Under the pieces are notes generated by a model that did not search any database, was not told the DNA's origin, and saw only the letters and a list, made by a program, of their open reading frames with translations. Source: Candidatus Omnitrophota bacterium (GTDB lineage Bacteria; Omnitrophota; Gorgyraeia; Aquiviventales; Aquiviventaceae). Taken from it: a DNA stretch of 29,926 nt. Shown one piece after another: positions 8,889 to 17,190 of the stretch (position 1 is the first letter of the stretch; each line of letters opens with the position of its first letter). A program made the translations under genes and the position numbers. The DNA lies in assembly GCA_023247155.1 (NCBI GenBank), contig JAHFGZ010000008.1, forward strand, positions 1 through 29,926, written 5' to 3'.

Positions 8889-10031
8889 TCACGGGGCCCC
8901 CATCGCGACCGGCTCCGACGTGGGCTGGATCCGCCGGATGAATTGGAGCGACTGGAGGACGATGTCGTCGATATCCACATAGCGGTAACTGCCCATTCGC
9001 CCGAGGGAGAACACATGATCCGGCAGGCGGCTGAGGTAGCGCTGCGCCTTGTCCACCTCCGCACGGATCATCGTGGGGTACAGCTTGTTCTTCAGGGACG
9101 GGATTTCGATCCCCAAGAGGGTGTGCGGGGACTTGTGGAGCGTGAACTTCTTGTACTCCACCACCCGCGTCTGGGTCTCATTGGCGTTGGGGTAGTACAC
9201 GAAATAGACATCCTCCGGCAGGGCGAACTCGATCGGCAGCACCACCTTGAGGAACTCGCGGCCGACGTACTTCAGCTCCCCTTCGTCGCAGTCGAACAGG
9301 GTGTCCGGCGAGATCGTGCTCACCAGGATGTCCCCGGTGATCCGCTCGCCATCGCTGAGCGCCACCTCGCCCTTGGCGAGATCGAACCCCGTGATGGTCG
9401 CGTTGAGCACGACGCGGCACCCCTCCAGGGCGAGGTCGAAAAACCGGTTGTAGCCGTCGTGGGCGATGGGGTAACAGTTGAACCAGTCCCGGTACTCGTA
9501 GCGGTCGCCGGTCTCCAAGGGCTTGCGCTTCACCGTCGCCTCAAACCCGGTGTCCATCTCCGTGTTCGAGCGGAGCATCCAGGCCTTCCGGTTGTACTCC
9601 TTCACGAACTTCCGGTACAGGGTGTCCCCGACCCGCTGGATCCAGAACTCCTCGAAGTTGCGCGCGAGCGCCTCGTCGGGCCGGGCCGCCAGCTCCCGCT
9701 GGATCTGCTCCGCCTCCCGCATGCGCGCGATGTCGTCGGCGTGGATGGGATACGTGTAGAAGGTGTGGTCGCCCTCCACAAACGTGAAGTTGATCTTCTT
9801 GATGGGCCGCATCGGCACGTAGCGGACGAGAAACTCGTAGGCCTCCGGATAGGGGGAAAGGAAATGGCGCGGGCCATAGGTGTACGGGTGGCCGCCGTGG
9901 AAGAACGTCCGGACCCCTCCGCCCACGATCCCCGCCTGGTCAATCACCGTGACCGCCCACCCCCGCTGCCGCAGCAGCAGGGCCGGCGTGCAGCCGGCAA
10001 ACCCCGCCCCGATGATCACCGCGCGTTTCAT
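8889..10031 (-). CDS. glf: UDP-galactopyranose mutase-like flavoprotein
   Basis: A 380-residue protein, the usual length for UDP-galactopyranose mutase. It has an N-terminal FAD-binding GAGFAG (residues 8-13), YGPRHFLSPYPEAYEFL in place of the GAHIFHT region, VGDTLYRKFVKEYNRKAW matching the family's VGEDLY..YTEKQW, TRVVEYKKF matching TRIIEHKHF, and the closing GRMGSYRYVDIDD. The family interconverts NDP-pyranose and NDP-furanose, usually UDP-Galp to UDP-Galf, in the cytoplasm using reduced FAD. By my manual alignment the mobile-loop arginine that binds the UDP-sugar diphosphate (DRYQGIP in E. coli) is Trp here (DWFNCYP), so the substrate may differ. Start ATG at 10031, three bases after the preceding stop. 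Confidence 0.82.
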   Translation of the reverse strand: MKRAVIIGAGFAGCTPALLLRQRGWAVTVIDQAGIVGGGVRTFFHGGHPYTYGPRHFLSPYPEAYEFLVRYVPMRPIKKINFTFVEGDHTFYTYPIHADDIARMREAEQIQRELAARPDEALARNFEEFWIQRVGDTLYRKFVKEYNRKAWMLRSNTEMDTGFEATVKRKPLETGDRYEYRDWFNCYPIAHDGYNRFFDLALEGCRVVLNATITGFDLAKGEVALSDGERITGDILVSTISPDTLFDCDEGELKYVGREFLKVVLPIEFALPEDVYFVYYPNANETQTRVVEYKKFTLHKSPHTLLGIEIPSLKNKLYPTMIRAEVDKAQRYLSRLPDHVFSLGRMGSYRYVDIDDIVLQSLQFIRRIQPTSEPVAMGAP

Positions 10032-10034
10032 CCG

Positions 10035-11030
10035 TCAGGCCATCCGGAGGTCGACGTCGCCCGCATACTGGGGGGCCACCCGCTCCGCATCCGGGGATTC
10101 GTCCCACACGTTGCAGGACTCGCAGAGGCTGAGGCACGCCTTCTGGCCGCTGAGATGGAGCTGGCGCCGTTCGTGCATGACCTTCGAGCGCCACAGCTCG
10201 GCGATCGAATGGTCCCGGACGTTGCCCGTCGGGAACTTGTTGTTGTAATCCACGTTGCACAGCGGCACATCCCCGTTGGTGAAAATCACCAGCAGGGACC
10301 ACAGGGCGACGCAGGGCAGGTTCGGCTCGAAGCTCCTCGCGATCGGCTTGAATCCCTGGAGCTGCCCGCCCCAATTGAAGATGTTGTGGAAATAGACCCG
10401 GTCGCGGGCCGAGAGCCGTTCGCGCCAGTAGCGCTCGTAGGCCGGCCACTCGTGCTCGTTGCTCTCCTGCCGGATCATCCGCATCCAGATCCGGGTTTCC
10501 GGGCGGAGGCGGTTGCGCAGCTCAATGAACCGCAGGGCGTTCTCCAGGACCTCCTCGAACACCAGGCGCAGCCGGATGCGCTCGTAGACCTCCTTCTGGA
10601 GGCTGTCGATCGACATGATGATGATGTCGAGGCCCGCCTTCAGCAGGTCCCGGGCCCTGGCCTCGTTCAACAGCGAGACGTTCGTGCTGATCGCGATGTT
10701 CCCGACCCCGCCCTCCTTGAGCGTCGCGACCCGGCCGGCCAGCTTCTTGTCGATGAGCGGCTCCCCGTCCCGGTAGAGGCTGACCCGCTTGATCTCGGGC
10801 GCATGCTGGATGACCTCTGCGGCGATTTTCGTGAAGAGCTCATCGGTCATCGGCCGGCCGCCGCGCTCCCAGTCTTCGATCGTGCACATCGGGCATCTGG
10901 CGTTGCAGACGTTCACCGTTTCGATCTCGAGGTACCGCGGAAAGGCCAGCAGGTCCTCGTAGCGCTCCTGCGGGCTGATCCGCCTCACGAGATACTCCCT
11001 GGCCTCCTGCCCCTCCATCGCCCCCCTCAT
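10035..11030 (-). CDS. Radical SAM/SPASM enzyme
   Basis: A 331-residue radical SAM protein with ETVNVCNARCPMC giving the CxxxCxxC at 42, 46 and 49, and YRDGEPLIDKKL as the downstream GE motif. The C-terminal third has NLPCVALWSLLVIF, DVPLCNVDYNN and ACLSLCESCNVW, the cysteine pattern of a SPASM domain with auxiliary clusters. These enzymes generate a 5'-deoxyadenosyl radical; in carbohydrate clusters they are known as epimerases, dehydrogenases and dehydratases. The ATG at 11030 overlaps the cupin stop as ATGA. The next gene is the mutase-like flavoprotein and then a second SPASM enzyme. Exact reaction unknown. Confidence 0.87.
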   Translation of the reverse strand: MRGAMEGQEAREYLVRRISPQERYEDLLAFPRYLEIETVNVCNARCPMCTIEDWERGGRPMTDELFTKIAAEVIQHAPEIKRVSLYRDGEPLIDKKLAGRVATLKEGGVGNIAISTNVSLLNEARARDLLKAGLDIIIMSIDSLQKEVYERIRLRLVFEEVLENALRFIELRNRLRPETRIWMRMIRQESNEHEWPAYERYWRERLSARDRVYFHNIFNWGGQLQGFKPIARSFEPNLPCVALWSLLVIFTNGDVPLCNVDYNNKFPTGNVRDHSIAELWRSKVMHERRQLHLSGQKACLSLCESCNVWDESPDAERVAPQYAGDVDLRMA

Positions 11031-11632
11031 TGGTGAAGCGCGTCCAGCGCGCTCCGCAAACGCTCCGTGTACGCGATGACCGCCTGGGCGTCGCGCCCGT
11101 CCGGGGCCCAGTCGGGATAGACGCTGTCCCCTTCCCCCAGAAAGGGGCCGACCTTGGACTCATGGTAGATGATTGGAGAGGAGAGGGGCAGCACGGCGTG
11201 GTACGTGCCCGCCCCCACGCGGTAGATCACCGTGCCCTCGGGGCTCAGCCGGCAGGCGTCGACCAGCCGGCCCTCGTCATCGAAGATCAAGACGCCCATC
11301 GAGCCCTCGATGACGTGGTAGGATTCCCCCTTCGCCGGATGCTTGTGGGGGCGGTAATAGCGGCCGGGGTGCTCCAGGATGATCATGTCATGGAAGGATG
11401 CCCCGGGGGCCTCGTGCAGGCACAGCCGCACGTTCCGGCCCTCGCCTTCCCCCGCCAGCCGTTTCAGCTCCTCCAGCAGCGGCCGATCGACCCTCACCGG
11501 CAGGCGGCGGCAGAACCAGGCCTGCGTTTTGGCCTGCGGATCCTGCCACACGGAATCCAGATCCCCCAGCCGGACCATCGAGATGGATCGGCCGGCCTCG
11601 CGAGCCGGGAAGCTCGGACTCAGGGGGGGCAT
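11027..11632 (-). CDS. Cupin-fold protein, WbuC-like
   Basis: A protein of about 200 residues with a central cupin barrel: HDMIILEHPGRYYRPHKH, then GESYHVIEGSMGVLIFDDEG and GAGTYHAVLPL supply the His/Glu metal ligands. WbuC-family cupins of unknown function are frequent in O-antigen clusters; an isomerase or metal-dependent sugar-modifying role is possible but unproven. Start choice: ATG at 11632 has AAGGA about 7 bases upstream; a TTG at 11647 would overlap the preceding stop as TTGA and also has GGAGG upstream, giving 206 residues. It lies between two radical SAM genes. Confidence 0.75.
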   Translation of the reverse strand: MPPLSPSFPAREAGRSISMVRLGDLDSVWQDPQAKTQAWFCRRLPVRVDRPLLEELKRLAGEGEGRNVRLCLHEAPGASFHDMIILEHPGRYYRPHKHPAKGESYHVIEGSMGVLIFDDEGRLVDACRLSPEGTVIYRVGAGTYHAVLPLSSPIIYHESKVGPFLGEGDSVYPDWAPDGRDAQAVIAYTERLRSALDALHQ

Positions 11633-11643
11633 CGCCGTATCCT

Positions 11644-13266
11644 TCAAGGGTCCTCCGCCGGGCTCCCCGGCGCGGTCGCCGGCATCTCGTCGGCGCCGGA
11701 TCTGAGCTGCTGGGGCTTCCGCTCAAAGCCGGCATACTCATAGGCATCGGTCGTCTTGAACTCCCGGTGGGGACGCTTGATGATCGCAGATTGCAGCTTC
11801 GATTCCTGGTTGTGGCGGTACTTCAGCCAGACGTTCCGCCGAATCTCCTCCAGCTCCTCCCGGGTGGTATCCGGGAGCTTGATGTTGGCCACCGAGTAGC
11901 GCAGGTTGTTGACATCGAAGTCCTCGTAGAGCAGCCCCCGCCGGACGCACTCGTCGTACAGGGGGGTCCCGGGCAGCGGGGTGCAGACCGAGATGTAGAA
12001 ATCGTCCACGTCGACGGTCATGGCCAACTGCACGGTCCGGTCGATTTGCGCTCGCGTCTCATCGGGAAACCCGATCATGAACAGCGCCTGCGTCCGCAGA
12101 CCCTTGCTGCGGATGTAGCTGACGATCTCCGGCACCCGGTCCAGCTTCACGTGCTTGTCGACCCGGGCGGCCTGCACCGCCGGATCCCCCGCCTCGATGG
12201 CCAGGGTGACCTTGTGAAAATTGGCCTGCGCCAACAAGTCGATGACCTCGAAGTCGAGGGCGTTGACCTCCGTGCCGGCCGGCACGCTGAAGACCATCGA
12301 AGGGAACTCCTCCGCGAGCACCTTGAGCAGCCGCTTGACCCTGGGCTTGCTGACGAAGAAGTTGTCATCCAGGAACATGATCTCCTCGACCCCGAAGCGC
12401 TCGCGGAGCCAGCGAATCTCCTTCACCACATCCTCGTTCGTCCGCATGCGGTACCCTTTGTATCCGCCCATGAGGGGCGAGGTGCAGAAGTCGCAGGTGT
12501 GGGGGCAGCCCCGGGTGCTCACCATGACGGCGAACCGCTCCCGCATGATGTCCCCGCCCCCCACCCGCACCTCGGAATGCCAGTACGCCTCCATGGGAAA
12601 CAGGTGCCAGGCCGGGAACGCCAGATCGCCGAGCTCCCTGGGGTTGGCGAAGTCTTTCAGGTAGAAGTAGTTCCACCCGTCACCGGCGACCGCGGGCTTG
12701 TCGCATGAGATCGTCGTGGCGACCTCCCCGTCCTTCCGGTAGTACAGGCCCGGCACGCCGTCCAGCGGGCCCTGACCGTTCAGGGCATACGCGAGCTGCG
12801 TGAACGAGGTGTCGGCCTCGCCGATCATGACGAAATCGACTTCGGGGTGCTTCATCACCTCGAGCGGCACGCCAGAGGGATGCTGTCCGCCCATGACGAT
12901 CGAGACCTCGGGGAGCGCCCGCTTGATGGCGCCGGCGAGCTGCAGGCTTTCCTTGGCCCGGTTGGAGAACAGCACGCTGATCCCAATGAGGTCCGGCTGC
13001 GCCTCCCGCACGCGCTCCACGCTTTCCGCGATGCTCAGGCCGTAGGTGATGAAGGGGTCTTCGAACTGCTGCTGGTGGTAGCCCTCGGCCAGGATGTCGA
13101 GGATCTCCACTTCAAACTCGTGCTTCAGCAGATTGGCCGCCAGGTAGGCCAGGCCCAGCGGAGGCGTGCAGTGCTTGCGCTCGCCGAGGCTGCCGTCTTT
13201 CCGCAGGTAGCACTTGCCCGGCGGATTGATGAGCAAGACCTTCTGGACGCGCGCCCGCTGATTCAT
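11644..13266 (-). CDS. B12-binding-domain radical SAM protein
   Basis: A 540-residue protein. Residues 7-170 look like a cobalamin-binding Rossmann domain (KVLLINPPGK, TPPLGLAYLAANL, IGISVLFSNR, VMGGQHPSG), although the strict DxHxxG cobalamin motif is not obvious. STRGCPHTCDFCTSP gives the radical SAM cysteines at 254, 258 and 261, followed by FLDDNFFVSKP and TLAIEAGD of the TIM-barrel core. Class B and related B12 radical SAM enzymes methylate unactivated carbons or rearrange substrates; members in glycan loci could make C-methyl branched sugars. ATGA overlap with the FkbM gene. Substrate unknown. Confidence 0.87.
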   Translation of the reverse strand: MNQRARVQKVLLINPPGKCYLRKDGSLGERKHCTPPLGLAYLAANLLKHEFEVEILDILAEGYHQQQFEDPFITYGLSIAESVERVREAQPDLIGISVLFSNRAKESLQLAGAIKRALPEVSIVMGGQHPSGVPLEVMKHPEVDFVMIGEADTSFTQLAYALNGQGPLDGVPGLYYRKDGEVATTISCDKPAVAGDGWNYFYLKDFANPRELGDLAFPAWHLFPMEAYWHSEVRVGGGDIMRERFAVMVSTRGCPHTCDFCTSPLMGGYKGYRMRTNEDVVKEIRWLRERFGVEEIMFLDDNFFVSKPRVKRLLKVLAEEFPSMVFSVPAGTEVNALDFEVIDLLAQANFHKVTLAIEAGDPAVQAARVDKHVKLDRVPEIVSYIRSKGLRTQALFMIGFPDETRAQIDRTVQLAMTVDVDDFYISVCTPLPGTPLYDECVRRGLLYEDFDVNNLRYSVANIKLPDTTREELEEIRRNVWLKYRHNQESKLQSAIIKRPHREFKTTDAYEYAGFERKPQQLRSGADEMPATAPGSPAEDP

Positions 13267-14225
13267 CCCGTTGCTCCTCCTTGTTCCGGCACGGCGGCGC
13301 ACGGCGCCGCGCCGCCGCCGGCCCCCTTCGCAAAGATCAGGTTCGTCGCCGGGTGCTCCTGCTCGCGCACCCGATTGGCGCGGGAGTCCCAGTTGGACCG
13401 CTCCGAGACGCACTGGTAGCCAAGCGCGGTGAGCTGCCCCCGCAAGTTGTCGTGCGCGGGATCCCCGCGCTGGATCTCGATGAGCACGCTCACGCACCGC
13501 GGGTCGCCCAGCACCCGCAGCCCTCCCGCGATGATGTCAGGCTCGTTGCCGTCCACGTCGATCTTGACGTGGGTCGGCTGCGGGAACCGGAACCCCGCCA
13601 CCAGATCGTCCATGGAGACCCCCATCTGGACCGGCGTGATCGGCCCCGACGCCGGATCCGCGGACCCTCCCTGCTGCGGCGCGCCGTCGGCCGGGCGGAA
13701 TTGGTTGTAGGCGCCGCCCTTTGTGATCGCGTGGACATGCAGCCGTCCCAGGCCGGTCGCGCGGGTGACGGCCACGTTCGTCGCCTCGATGCGCGACCGT
13801 ACCCCATTGAGCACGAGGTTCTCCAGGAGCAAGGCGTAGTTCTGGGCCTCCGGTTCAAACGCCACGACCGCGCACCGTGCGAGCTTCGCGGCGTAGAGGG
13901 CGTAGAGGCCGACGTTCGACCCAATGTCCCAGAGGACGGCTCCCGCGGGCAGCGCGTCCAGCCACCTGATGGTTTCTGGCTCCTCGGTATAGAAGGTCCG
14001 CGCCCTCCAGCGCAGCCGGCCATGACCCCCGACGCAGCGGATCGGCCCGCCCCGCGTCGGAATGACACAGATCGGGCGGATCTGCTGGACGATCTCGGTG
14101 GCGAGGAAGCCTGGGCGGTTGAGCCCAAAGGCGCCCACCACCAGCCTGGCCCACCTGCGCGCCAGGGCCTGCGCCGGGCTGCGCGCGATGTCTGAGCCGA
14201 TCGCCGAGGCGTCGTACGGTCTCAT
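13263..14225 (-). CDS. FkbM-family SAM-dependent methyltransferase
   Basis: A 320-residue protein. LWDIGSNVGLYALYAAK (about residues 98-114) is methyltransferase motif I, VAFEPEAQNY is the acidic loop binding the SAM ribose, and THVKIDVDGNEPDI is the typical FkbM block near the C-terminus. FkbM enzymes O-methylate sugars or polyketides. The last 20 residues are Gly/Ala/Pro-rich. Starts at the ATG at 14225 (ATGA overlap with the SDR stop); a far longer open frame upstream is a shadow of that SDR. Likely caps or decorates one sugar of the locus glycan. Confidence 0.88.
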   Translation of the reverse strand: MRPYDASAIGSDIARSPAQALARRWARLVVGAFGLNRPGFLATEIVQQIRPICVIPTRGGPIRCVGGHGRLRWRARTFYTEEPETIRWLDALPAGAVLWDIGSNVGLYALYAAKLARCAVVAFEPEAQNYALLLENLVLNGVRSRIEATNVAVTRATGLGRLHVHAITKGGAYNQFRPADGAPQQGGSADPASGPITPVQMGVSMDDLVAGFRFPQPTHVKIDVDGNEPDIIAGGLRVLGDPRCVSVLIEIQRGDPAHDNLRGQLTALGYQCVSERSNWDSRANRVREQEHPATNLIFAKGAGGGAAPCAAVPEQGGATG

Positions 14226-15193
14226 GTGGCGCTCCGGTCGGCGCTCGGATGCAGCGCCGCGGCCCTCCGGGCCGCCTCCGGCTCCGCGCGCGGGACCACC
14301 CCCTCGGGCCTCTCCGGCCCGGCGGGCGCGTGCGCCGCCACATACCGCTGCAAGATCTCCTGCGTCGTCGAGGGAACGAATCCCAGGCGCTCCCGCAGCC
14401 GGGCCGTGCGAATGACGAACGACCGCTTCACGGCGCGATCCACCACGATGATCTCTGCGCGGGATCCGGTCAGCGACCGGATGAGCGCCGCGACCTCCCG
14501 GATGCGCATCGGCTCGGACGCCGCGAGGTTGACCAGCTCGCACCCGCGGACCCCGCGGCCGATGAGATGCGCGATGAACCGCCGGATCTCTTGCAAATCG
14601 ACGATGTTGTTGAAGAGCGCGTCGGGGTTGTAGATGCGCAGCGGCTCCTGCCGGATCGCCGCGCGCAGCAGTGTGCCGATCCACGGCGTAAAGTAGCCGC
14701 GGCCCACGACGCCGGGCAGCCGAACGCACAGCGCCGGGAACGTCCCTCCGGCCTCGCGCGCGATGAGTTCGGCGAGGTACTTCGACGCGCCGTACAGCTC
14801 GGGCCGGTTCAGCGCCGTCTCTTCATCGAGCTCCTCCACCGCGACCTCCCCATAGACCGACATCGTCGAGAAACAGATGACCGCCTTCGGCCGCACGGCC
14901 CGCGCGTACTCCATGAGGTGGAGCGTCCCCAGGACGTTCGACCGGACGTAGTCCCACGCGGTCGAGCCGGGGATGAGATGCGTGTGGGCCGCCGCGTGGA
15001 TCACGACATCGACCGGCTCCAGGCCGCGCACGGGCCGGGAGAGATCCAGGCGGACCGTCCGCAGGCGATCCGACGCCGCAAGCGCCGGCGGGCTCGTGCG
15101 GTAGGCGGCCACGACCACGTGGCCGTCGGCCAGCAGGGCCTCGGTGAGCGACTGGCCGATCAGCCCCCCGCTGCCCGTGACCAGGATCTTCAT
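14222..15193 (-). CDS. NAD-dependent epimerase/dehydratase, extended SDR
   Basis: A 323-residue extended SDR. TGSGGLIGQSL (residues 6-16) is the TGxxGxxG NAD(P) site, CFSTMSVYGE holds the catalytic Ser/Thr strand, and LYGASKYLAEL supplies YxxxK. Residues from about 285 on are an Ala/Arg/Pro-rich tail without family counterpart. It probably epimerises or reduces an NDP-keto sugar in the cytoplasm; the product cannot be told from sequence by eye. Starts at ATG 15193, 27 nt after the RmlD-like gene, the largest gap inside the operon after the regulator. Confidence 0.85.
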   Translation of the reverse strand: MKILVTGSGGLIGQSLTEALLADGHVVVAAYRTSPPALAASDRLRTVRLDLSRPVRGLEPVDVVIHAAAHTHLIPGSTAWDYVRSNVLGTLHLMEYARAVRPKAVICFSTMSVYGEVAVEELDEETALNRPELYGASKYLAELIAREAGGTFPALCVRLPGVVGRGYFTPWIGTLLRAAIRQEPLRIYNPDALFNNIVDLQEIRRFIAHLIGRGVRGCELVNLAASEPMRIREVAALIRSLTGSRAEIIVVDRAVKRSFVIRTARLRERLGFVPSTTQEILQRYVAAHAPAGPERPEGVVPRAEPEAARRAAALHPSADRSAT

Positions 15194-15220
15194 CTGTGGA
15201 CCACGAGGTCCGTCATGGCC

Positions 15221-16090
15221 TCACCGGCTGAGCGCATGCGCGCGCTGCGCGAACTCCTCGCAGCCACTCCGCACGTCCCTGAAGGTCAGCCCCGTCGCGC
15301 CGAGCAGCTTGGCGGGGTCCAGCGAGAGGTCGCGCGGCCGGTGGTCGAGGAACCGCAGGTCCTCCAAACGGCAGGGGATCACCCGCCCCTCCATGCCGAG
15401 GCGCTCCATCAGGAGCCGGAGCATCCCAAGCCGGCTCCAGGCTTCGGGGGTGGCGAGGTGGAACACGCCGCGCAGGTTGCGCCGGATCACCGCCTCGACC
15501 GCGGCCACGACGTCCCGCACCTCGATCGGGGAGAACACCTGATCTGTGGCCGCGTCGATCGTCTCGCCGTCGCGGAGTTGCCGGCACCATCCTGAGAGGA
15601 TCGTCTCCTCCTCGGGGTCCACACTGAACACCTTGGCCAGCCGCAGCACCACGAAGTCCGCGGTCCGCCGCGCCAGATGGCGCTCGACCTCCAGCTTCTG
15701 GCCGCCGTACACGGTCGTCGGGTTGGGGGGGTCCTCCTCGGTGTAGCCGCCCCTCCTCCCGTCGAACACGTATTCCGTCGACAGGAACACCGGCGTGATC
15801 CCCCGGTCGAGGAGCTCGTCGATCGCGGCGATCGCCGCGCGCACATTCAGTGCGTCCGAGCGTTGACGATCGGCCTTGCAGGCGTCGATCTTGGGCTCGG
15901 CGAAACAGAGGACCGCGTGGCTGACGGCGGCGTCCCGCGGCACCACGTCGGCGAGGCGCATGCGCGTCGCGTCAAAGAACCGGCCGTCCGCCACCGGGCG
16001 GCCGCAGTAGGTCCCGATCGCCCGGGCCGGGCCATAGGCCCTGAAGAGATGCCGGCCGATGAAGCTCGAGGCGCCCAGGATCAGGATCAT
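15221..16090 (-). CDS. RmlD-like NDP-sugar reductase (dTDP-4-dehydrorhamnose reductase family)
   Basis: A 289-residue short SDR. ILILGASSFIGRHL is the cofactor site; STEYVFDGRRGGYTEEDPP followed by TTVYGGQKLEVE reproduces the RmlD pattern (STDYVFDG...Y.E.D....YGxSKLxGE) with Gln in the usual Ser position and Tyr/Lys of YxxxK intact. RmlD-type enzymes reduce the 4-keto group of deoxy-keto sugars. No rmlA/B/C is visible here, so the true substrate may be another keto sugar. Start ATG at 16090, two bases after the upstream stop; a GTG at 16096 would give a GTGA overlap and two more residues. Confidence 0.82.
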   Translation of the reverse strand: MILILGASSFIGRHLFRAYGPARAIGTYCGRPVADGRFFDATRMRLADVVPRDAAVSHAVLCFAEPKIDACKADRQRSDALNVRAAIAAIDELLDRGITPVFLSTEYVFDGRRGGYTEEDPPNPTTVYGGQKLEVERHLARRTADFVVLRLAKVFSVDPEEETILSGWCRQLRDGETIDAATDQVFSPIEVRDVVAAVEAVIRRNLRGVFHLATPEAWSRLGMLRLLMERLGMEGRVIPCRLEDLRFLDHRPRDLSLDPAKLLGATGLTFRDVRSGCEEFAQRAHALSR

Positions 16091-16092
16091 CG

Positions 16093-17190
16093 TCACGGGC
16101 AGATCACCCAGCGGCACCCGACGCCCTGCCGCATCTGCGCCACCGCGGTGTTGATGTCCCGGAGGCGAACCCGGTGCGTCACCTGCTCCGCCAGCTTCAG
16201 CTTCCCGAGCCGGAACAAGCGGAGGTAGCGCGGGATGTCCGCGTCCGGCTTCGTGCCGCCGCCATGCACGCCCGTGATCTCGCGGCCGAAATGGAGCGGG
16301 AACGAATCGATCGTCATGGGCTCGTTGGAGGCGGGGACGCCCGCGAAGATCGTTTTGCCGCGGGCGCTGGTCACCTGGTAGGCCGCCTCCCGAACCGCCC
16401 TGAGGCCGGTGAGATCGACCGCCACATCGACCCCGGCGCGACCCGCGATCCCCGACAGCGCCGTCGCCGGATCCGTGCGGCTCGCATTGATGGTATGCGT
16501 CGCGCCGAACGCGATGGCCTGCTTGAGCCTGGCGTCATGGCGGTCGATGGCGATAATGGGATGGGCGTTGACGAGCGAGGCCCCCTGGATCACGTTGACA
16601 CCCACCCCGCCGGCGCCGAACACCGCGATCGATTGCCCCGGCCGCAGCGCCGCGTCGTTGAAGACGATCCCGAGCCCTGTCGTCGCCGCGCACCCCAGCA
16701 AGGACGCGACGTCGAACGACACGTCATCCGGGATCGAGGTCACGCGATTCTCCGAGGCAATGGTGTACTCGCTGAACGTGGTCACCCATCCTGCGCTGAT
16801 CGTCGTGCCGTTGCGCAAAAACCGCGGGGCCGCGCATTCCATGCCGGAGCCCTTCATCCAGTGCAAGACGACGTGGTCCCCCGGCTTCACCTTCCGCACC
16901 CCTGGCCCGGTCTCCACGACGATCCCGGCGCCTTCATGGCCCAAGAGGTGGGGGAGAAACGGGTCGGCGCCCTGCCGGCCGCTGATCTCATCAAGCTGCT
17001 TGCCGCAGATCCCGCTCGCCTTCACCTGCACCAGCACCTGCCCCACCCCCAGGTCGGGGAGTTGGACCGTGGCCACCTCAAGTGGGGCGCGCTGCGTGAC
17101 GAGGATCGCCGCGGTCATCCGACGCACCCGCCCGGATCGGCGGGGGCGCGGGGATCGGCGTGGACGTGCGGGCGCGCTGGCCGTCGTCAT
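16093..17190 (-). CDS. Zinc-type MDR alcohol dehydrogenase
   Basis: Medium-chain dehydrogenase. SGICGKQLDE has the catalytic-zinc Cys, LLGHEGAG the GHE motif, GCAATTGLGIVFNDAAL the second Cys region and AVFGAGGVGVNVIQG the NAD-binding GxGGVG. The structural-zinc loop that normally carries four cysteines is reduced to one (KGSGMECAAPRF). Likely oxidises or reduces a hydroxyl or keto group of a sugar precursor. Start: ATG 17190 overlaps the methyltransferase stop as ATGA, but adds 24 Arg-rich residues; the ATG at 17118 (MTAAILV...) begins exactly where the family domain begins and may be the true start. Confidence 0.85.
   Translation of the reverse strand: MTTASAPARPRRSPRPRRSGRVRRMTAAILVTQRAPLEVATVQLPDLGVGQVLVQVKASGICGKQLDEISGRQGADPFLPHLLGHEGAGIVVETGPGVRKVKPGDHVVLHWMKGSGMECAAPRFLRNGTTISAGWVTTFSEYTIASENRVTSIPDDVSFDVASLLGCAATTGLGIVFNDAALRPGQSIAVFGAGGVGVNVIQGASLVNAHPIIAIDRHDARLKQAIAFGATHTINASRTDPATALSGIAGRAGVDVAVDLTGLRAVREAAYQVTSARGKTIFAGVPASNEPMTIDSFPLHFGREITGVHGGGTKPDADIPRYLRLFRLGKLKLAEQVTHRVRLRDINTAVAQMRQGVGCRWVICP

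Noticed and set aside
8787..11036. 749-codon open frame on the plus strand
   Set aside because: It lies antisense to a Glf-like gene and two radical SAM genes with clear motifs. Its translation is Arg/His/Val/Leu-rich with no recognisable domain, the usual shadow in GC-rich DNA.
14249..15595. 448-codon open frame on the plus strand
   Set aside because: Antisense to two SDR genes with intact cofactor and YxxxK motifs; no domain in the translation.
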